Made by a program: the position numbers and the translations under genes. The notes below the pieces were generated by a model that saw only the letters and a list, made by a program, of their open reading frames with translations, had not been told where the DNA came from and searched no databases. From assembly GCF_002086815.1 (NCBI RefSeq), contig NZ_MVID01000011.1, forward strand, positions 1-64,000: a stretch of 64,000 nt of DNA, written 5' to 3'. The stretch is from Mycolicibacterium parafortuitum. Lineage in GTDB: Bacteria; Actinomycetota; Actinomycetes; Mycobacteriales; Mycobacteriaceae. Below are positions 59,357-64,000 of this stretch, piece by piece. Every line of letters begins with the position of its first letter. The first letter of the stretch is position 1.

Positions 59357-60640
59357 TTGAGTAGAAACCTGGGACCAGGCCCACTCCACCGGTCCGAAAC
59401 GCAAAGCACCGCAGCACCGCTGGCGGCGTCCTCGGGACGCCACTTCGGGGTGTCGAACGCGGTACGGCCACTGGCCGGGCTCGGCCTGGTGGTGGCGCTG
59501 GTGCTCATCCTCGCGCTCGCGATCGGGTTGTTCGCCGGCAAGTTCACCGAAACCGTTCCGGTGACCGTGATCTCCGAGCGCGCCGGTCTGGTGATGAACC
59601 CCGACGCCAAGGTCAAGATGCGCGGCGTACAGGTCGGTTCGGTCAAATCGATCGACTACCGGCCGGACGGCACCGCGGCACTGCAGCTGAACATGGATCC
59701 CTCGCAGCTGCACCTGATCCCGGAGAACGTCAACGTCGACATCGCGTCGTCAACTGTGTTCGGGGCGAAGTTCGTCCAGCTCGAAGCACCTGAGAACCCG
59801 ACCGGTCAACTGCGCGCGGGGCAGGTGCTGCGCGGTGAGCACATCACCGTCGAGATCAACACGGTGTTCCAGCAACTCGTGCGGGTGCTCGACGCGGTGG
59901 AACCGCAGAAGCTCAACGAGACGCTCGGTGCGCTGTCGCAGGCGTTCAGTGGTCGCGGCGAGAAGTTCGGTCAGACGCTGTCGAATTTCAACCAGTTGCT
60001 GGGCAAGCTCGAACCGAGCCTGCCCAACCTGGCCCATGACATCGAGGCCGCCGTCCCCACACTGGAGGCCTACGGCGATGCGGCACCCGATCTCGTCTCG
60101 ACGATCGACAACTTCACGACGCTGGGCAATTCCATCGTCGACGAGCAGGACAACCTGGACCGGTTCCTGGTGAGCTCGATCGGGCTGGGCGAGATCGGCA
60201 ACGAGGTGCTCGGTGAGAACCGGGAAGGACTGACCAGCGTCGCCAAGGTGCTCGTGCCGACCACCGAGTTACTCCACGATTACCGAAAGTCCCTGTGGTG
60301 CGGCATCGGTGGTCTGGTGCCGTTCGCGACGTCGCCGCCGCAGTTCTCCGGCGTCTTCGTTTCGGCCGGCCTGACACTGGGTGTGGAGCGCTACCGCTAC
60401 CCGCGCGACCTCCCGAAGGTCGCCGCATCCAGCGGCGGACGCGACTACTGCACCGAGCTCGGCCTGCCCGAGATGCCCCCCGAGTTCGTGCCGCCGTTGA
60501 TCGTCGGTGACGTCGGCTCGAATCCGGCGCAGTACGGCAACCAGGGCATCCTGCTGAACTCCGAAGGATTGAAGAACTGGCTGTTCGGCCCGCTGGACGG
60601 CCCGCCGCGCAACTCCGCACAGATCGGACAGCCCGGATGA
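59357..60640 (+). CDS. mceA: MceA-type substrate-binding protein
   Basis: A 427-residue Mce protein. One N-terminal membrane anchor (LAGLGLVVALVLILALAIGL) follows a 40-residue cytoplasmic tail. The MCE/MlaD domain comes next (AGLVMNPDAKVKMRGVQVGSV), then a long helical region (LNETLGALSQAF, LSNFNQLLGKLEP) and a C-terminal part with Cys (LWCGIG, DYCTELG). The start is TTG 59357, 10 bases after yrbEB. First of the mceA-D run. Confidence 0.92.
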   Translation: MSRNLGPGPLHRSETQSTAAPLAASSGRHFGVSNAVRPLAGLGLVVALVLILALAIGLFAGKFTETVPVTVISERAGLVMNPDAKVKMRGVQVGSVKSIDYRPDGTAALQLNMDPSQLHLIPENVNVDIASSTVFGAKFVQLEAPENPTGQLRAGQVLRGEHITVEINTVFQQLVRVLDAVEPQKLNETLGALSQAFSGRGEKFGQTLSNFNQLLGKLEPSLPNLAHDIEAAVPTLEAYGDAAPDLVSTIDNFTTLGNSIVDEQDNLDRFLVSSIGLGEIGNEVLGENREGLTSVAKVLVPTTELLHDYRKSLWCGIGGLVPFATSPPQFSGVFVSAGLTLGVERYRYPRDLPKVAASSGGRDYCTELGLPEMPPEFVPPLIVGDVGSNPAQYGNQGILLNSEGLKNWLFGPLDGPPRNSAQIGQPG

Positions 60641-61662
60641 CGCGCTCGACGACGACGCTGATCAAGTTCACCGTCTTCGGCCTGGTGATGGCCGTGCTCA
60701 CGGCCTTTCTGTTCCTGGTGTTCAGCGACACCAGAACAGGTGCGGCCAACGAGTATTCGGCCGTGTTCAACGATGCGTCGCGACTGAAGTCCGGCGACAC
60801 GGTGCGCATCGCGGGCATCCGCGTCGGCACCGTCAAGGGCGTCGAGCTGCAGGCCGACCGCAGTGTGCTCGTCACGTTCGACGCCGACCGCAACACCAGG
60901 CTGACCACCGGCACCAACGCTGCGATCCGCTACCTGAACCTGGTCGGGGACCGATACCTGGAGCTCGTCGACACCCCCGACTCCAACCAGATTCTGCCCG
61001 CGGGAGCCCAGATCCCGAACGAGCGCACCGCGCCCGCACTGGATCTCGATGTACTGCTGGGCGGGCTGCGGCCCGTGATCCAGGGGCTCAATCCCAAGGA
61101 CGTCAACGCGCTGACCTCGTCGCTGGTGCAGATCCTGCAGGGGCAGGGCGGAACGCTGGATTCGCTGTTCGCCAAGTCGTCGACGTTCACCACCGCGCTG
61201 GCCGACAACAGCCAGATCATCGAGTCCCTGATCGACGAGTTGCGGACCGTGCTGGACACGATCGCCAGGGACGGCGACGAATTCTCCGGTGCGATCGACA
61301 AACTGGACCAACTCGTCACCGGCCTGTCCGCCGATCGCGACCCGATCGGCACGGCGATCACCGCGCTGGACAAGGGCACCGCGTCGATCGCGGATCTGCT
61401 CAGCCGGGGCCGGGCGCCGCTGGGCAACACCATCGACGAGCTCAGTCGGCTGGCGCCGCTGGTCGACAACGACCTGGACCGGACAGACGCCACGCTGTCC
61501 CGCCTGCCGGAGGTCTACCGCAAGCTGGCCCGCGTCGGCTCGTACGGCGCGTGGTTCCCGTACTACATCTGCGGGATCTCGTTCCGCGCCAGCGACCTCG
61601 AAGGTCGCACCGTGGTCTTCCCCTGGATCAAGCAAGAAGAGGGAAGGTGTGTGGACGAGTAG
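60637..61662 (+). CDS. mceB: MceB-type protein
   Basis: A 341-residue Mce protein with an N-terminal anchor (FTVFGLVMAVLTAFLFLVF), an MCE domain (NDASRLKSGDTVRIAGIRVG), a helical coiled part (LADNSQIIESLIDELRTVLD) and a Cys-containing end (YYICGISFR, GRCVDE). ATG 60637 overlaps mceA by ATGA. It would form part of the hexameric tunnel carrying lipid across the periplasm. Confidence 0.92.
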   Translation: MTRSTTTLIKFTVFGLVMAVLTAFLFLVFSDTRTGAANEYSAVFNDASRLKSGDTVRIAGIRVGTVKGVELQADRSVLVTFDADRNTRLTTGTNAAIRYLNLVGDRYLELVDTPDSNQILPAGAQIPNERTAPALDLDVLLGGLRPVIQGLNPKDVNALTSSLVQILQGQGGTLDSLFAKSSTFTTALADNSQIIESLIDELRTVLDTIARDGDEFSGAIDKLDQLVTGLSADRDPIGTAITALDKGTASIADLLSRGRAPLGNTIDELSRLAPLVDNDLDRTDATLSRLPEVYRKLARVGSYGAWFPYYICGISFRASDLEGRTVVFPWIKQEEGRCVDE

Positions 61663-62766
61663 ATGCTGAAATACCGCGGATCCCAACTCGTCAGGGCCGG
61701 CTTCATCGGCGTTGTCCTGATCATCCTCGTCATCGCTGTCGGCCTGCAGCCCGAACGGTTGCTGTCCTGGGCGACGTCGGTGCGCTACCAGGCCCTGTTC
61801 ACCGAAGCCGGCGGACTGACCGTCGGCAACGATGTCACCGTGTCCGGCATCAAAGTCGGCACCGTGTCCTCGATCGAACTCGACAACGGCGACGCCCTGG
61901 TCGGGTTCACCATCGACGGCAAGTACGCCTTGGGCTCGGACACCACCGCCCACATCCGCACCGGGACCCTGCTCGGTGAACGGGTTCTCGCCCTCGACTC
62001 CGACGGCAGCGGCACGCTGGACTCGCAGCAGGTCATCCCGACCACCAGAACGTCGTCGCCGTACTCGCTGACCGACGCGGTCGGCGAACTGACGGAGAAC
62101 ACCCGTGACACCGACACCGCCCAGCTCAACCAGTCACTCGACGTGCTGTCGCAGACGCTCGACCAGATCGCCCCGCGGCTCGGGCCGACGTTCGACGGGC
62201 TGTCACGGTTGTCGCAGTCGCTGAACAACCGCAACGAGAGCCTGTCCGAACTGCTGCGCACCGCCGGCGAGGTGACCGGGATCTTCGCCGACCGCAGCGA
62301 GCAGGTGAACACGCTGATCCTGAACGCCAACGATCTGGTCGCGGTGCTCAACGAGCGCAGGCGCCAGATCACCAGCCTGCTGGCCAACATCTCGACGGTG
62401 TCCCAACAGCTTTCGGCGGTGGTCGCCGACAACGAGGCCGAACTCTCGCCCGCGCTGGAGCGGATCAACAACGTCACGCGGATGCTCGAGCGCCACCGCG
62501 ACGACCTGGCCAAGATGCTGCCGGGGGCGGCGAAGTACTACCTGACCCAGGGCGAGATCGTCTCCAACGGCGCGTATTACAACGCGCTGGTGCCGAACAT
62601 CCAGCCCGCACAGCTGCTGCAGCCGTTCCTCGACTACGCATTCGGATTCCGCAACGGAGTCGACATCGGTCAACCGCCGGACAACGCGGGCCCACGCGCG
62701 CAGCTCCCGTTCCCTGTCAACAGCCTTCCGCAGCCTGGAGACCTCCCTGATGATGGCAACCCGTAA
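61663..62766 (+). CDS. mceC: MceC-type protein
   Basis: A 367-residue Mce protein with anchor (LVRAGFIGVVLIILVIAVGL), MCE domain (EAGGLTVGNDVTVSGIKVGT) and helical segments (LNQSLDVLSQTLDQI, NNRNESLSELLRTAGEV). It ends in a Pro-rich tail. ATG 61663 directly follows the mceB stop. It overlaps mceD by 17 bases. Confidence 0.92.
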   Translation: MLKYRGSQLVRAGFIGVVLIILVIAVGLQPERLLSWATSVRYQALFTEAGGLTVGNDVTVSGIKVGTVSSIELDNGDALVGFTIDGKYALGSDTTAHIRTGTLLGERVLALDSDGSGTLDSQQVIPTTRTSSPYSLTDAVGELTENTRDTDTAQLNQSLDVLSQTLDQIAPRLGPTFDGLSRLSQSLNNRNESLSELLRTAGEVTGIFADRSEQVNTLILNANDLVAVLNERRRQITSLLANISTVSQQLSAVVADNEAELSPALERINNVTRMLERHRDDLAKMLPGAAKYYLTQGEIVSNGAYYNALVPNIQPAQLLQPFLDYAFGFRNGVDIGQPPDNAGPRAQLPFPVNSLPQPGDLPDDGNP

Positions 62767-64000
62767 ACGGGTGGTGGCCGGCACCGCGGTGCTGCTGGCC
62801 ATCCTCCTCGTCGCCGGCGCGGTGTTCCTTGCCCGGCAGGTGTTCTTCGGGCCGACGACGATCACCGCGTACTTCCCGACCGCGACCGCGATCTACCCGG
62901 GGGACGAGGTGCGGGTGTCGGGTGTCGCGGTGGGCACGATCGACAAGATCGAACCCGAGGGCACGCAGACCAAGATGACGTTGAAGGTCGACCGGGGCGT
63001 ACCGGTCCCCGCCGACGCGAAGGCCGTCATCGTCGCGCAGAACCTCGTCGCGGCCCGGTATGTGCAACTCACGCCGGCCTATCGGGACGGCAATGGGCCC
63101 ACCATGGCCGACGGCGCCGTGATCCCCGAGGAACGCACTGCCGTTCCGGTCGAATGGGACGAGGTCAAGACCCAGCTGATGCGGCTGTCCGAGGAACTCG
63201 GCCCACAGGCCGGGGTGTCGGGCACCGCGATCTCACGGTTCGTCGACAGCGCCGCGAACGCGATGGACGGCAACGGCGAGAAACTCCGCGAAACGCTGCG
63301 GCAGCTCTCCGGTGCCGCCCGCATCTTCGCCGAGGGCAGCGGCAACATCGTCGACATCATCGAGAACCTGCAGATCTTCGTCACCGCGCTGCGCGACAGC
63401 AAGGACCAGATCGTGCTGTTCCAGAACCGCTTGGCGACGTTGACCAGCGTCATCAACGACAGCCGGTCGGACCTGGATTCCGCGCTGTCCGAACTGTCGG
63501 TGGCGATCGGGGAGGTCCAGCGCTTCGTCGCGGGCAGCCGGGAACAGACCACCGAGCAGATCCGCAGTCTCGGTCAGGTCGCCCAGATTCTCGCCGAGAA
63601 CCGCACGGCGCTGGAGAACGTGCTGCACATCACCCCGAACGCGATCGCGAACTTCGAGAACATCTTCTACCCGAACGGCGGATCGGTGACCGGTGCGTTC
63701 GCGTTGTCGAACTTCTCGAATCCGGTGTGGTTCGTCTGCGGTCTGATCGGTGGCGTCGCGAACACGACCGCCCCGGAGACGGCGAAGCTGTGCGCGCAAT
63801 ACCTCGGTCCGGCACTGCGATTGCTGAACTTCGGCGGGCTGCCGTTCCCGATCAACCCGTACCTGCGCCCCGCGGTCAGCCCGGACCGGCTCATCTACAC
63901 CGATCCGAAGCTGGCGCCCGGTGGGGCAGGACCGGGCGACCCGCCGGAGCCCCCGCCGACCGTGTCCGCCTACATCGGGTCGGGCGACGTCGCACCGCCA
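62750..64000 (+). CDS. mceD: MceD-type protein (runs off right edge)
   Basis: At least 417 residues, open to the window end. N-terminal anchor (VVAGTAVLLAILLVAGAVFL), MCE domain (FPTATAIYPGDEVRVSGVAV), helical repeats (LRQLSGAARIFAEGSGNIVD) and a Pro-rich region at the end (PGGAGPGDPPEPPPTV). ATG 62750 overlaps mceC. MceD proteins are usually about 500 residues or more, so the end, and mceE and mceF, should lie to the right. Confidence 0.92.
   Translation, partial: MMATRKRVVAGTAVLLAILLVAGAVFLARQVFFGPTTITAYFPTATAIYPGDEVRVSGVAVGTIDKIEPEGTQTKMTLKVDRGVPVPADAKAVIVAQNLVAARYVQLTPAYRDGNGPTMADGAVIPEERTAVPVEWDEVKTQLMRLSEELGPQAGVSGTAISRFVDSAANAMDGNGEKLRETLRQLSGAARIFAEGSGNIVDIIENLQIFVTALRDSKDQIVLFQNRLATLTSVINDSRSDLDSALSELSVAIGEVQRFVAGSREQTTEQIRSLGQVAQILAENRTALENVLHITPNAIANFENIFYPNGGSVTGAFALSNFSNPVWFVCGLIGGVANTTAPETAKLCAQYLGPALRLLNFGGLPFPINPYLRPAVSPDRLIYTDPKLAPGGAGPGDPPEPPPTVSAYIGSGDVAPP

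Overview
The window is high-GC actinobacterial DNA and most probably comes from a non-tuberculous Mycobacterium/Mycolicibacterium. The grounds are a YrbE/Mce operon at the right end, several FadE-type acyl-CoA dehydrogenases, F420-dependent LLM oxidoreductases, a mycofactocin-type SDR, many GTG starts with GTGA/ATGA overlaps, and mycobacterial-style 20-bp-arm intergenic hairpins. It is almost entirely catabolic and densely packed. No gene-free stretch reaches 300 bases; the longest (about 210-250 bases at 16786-16990, 17516-17766, 41559-41807 and 52359-52606) hold hairpins, promoters and operators. I saw no tRNA, rRNA, CRISPR array, transposase or attachment site.

Layout. 1-7073: tail of an unidentified gene, then a beta-oxidation operon (FadE, CoA-transferase, enoyl-CoA hydratase, thiolase, FadE) and a TetR regulator with an unknown partner. 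7077-11044 (minus): TetR, ACAD10/11-type dehydrogenase, APH-type kinase and quinone reductase, a likely 4-hydroxyacyl-CoA module. 11343-16785: AveC-like membrane protein, MoxR ATPase, VWA protein and LLM enzyme, with a divergent TetR. 16991-26103: two Rieske oxygenase cassettes, each followed by a small protein of about 112 residues. They share one FAD/2Fe-2S reductase and sit with an amidohydrolase, MarR, SDR, TauD-type dioxygenase and AhpD/CMD protein. 26201-31455: three P450s, two 3Fe-4S ferredoxins, a DUF1330 protein and a hydrolase. 31577-37373 (minus): two beta-hydroxyacid dehydrogenases, a hydrolase, a DUF35-thiolase fusion, a ferredoxin and a NuoF-like flavoprotein. 37894-41558 (minus): two amidohydrolase-2 proteins, a Rieske ferredoxin and a hydrolase. 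41808-48378: a paired acyl-CoA dehydrogenase, LLM enzyme, sulfotransferase-like protein, TIM-barrel protein and DUF1214 protein. 48459-52358 (minus): secreted protein, P450, ferredoxin and two SDRs. 52607-64000: aldehyde dehydrogenase, CoA-transferase, HMGS/DUF35 protein, thiolase, YrbEA, YrbEB and MceA to MceD, running off the right edge.

How it may work together (inference): Mce imports a hydrophobic, probably polycyclic or terpenoid/steroid-like compound. P450s and Rieske oxygenases hydroxylate it, SDRs and the aldehyde dehydrogenase oxidise it, CoA is attached or moved, and the paired acyl-CoA dehydrogenase with DUF35/thiolase (aldolase-like) pairs shortens it. The substrate cannot be named from sequence.

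Two non-gene signals stand out. The first is a set of shared operators: GAGAA-N5-TTCTC at three separated promoters, and CAASTACTTG palindromes at three loci. The second is five tandem microrepeat arrays sitting at gene stop/start junctions, some encoding chains of tiny ORFs linked by ATGA/GTGA overlaps.
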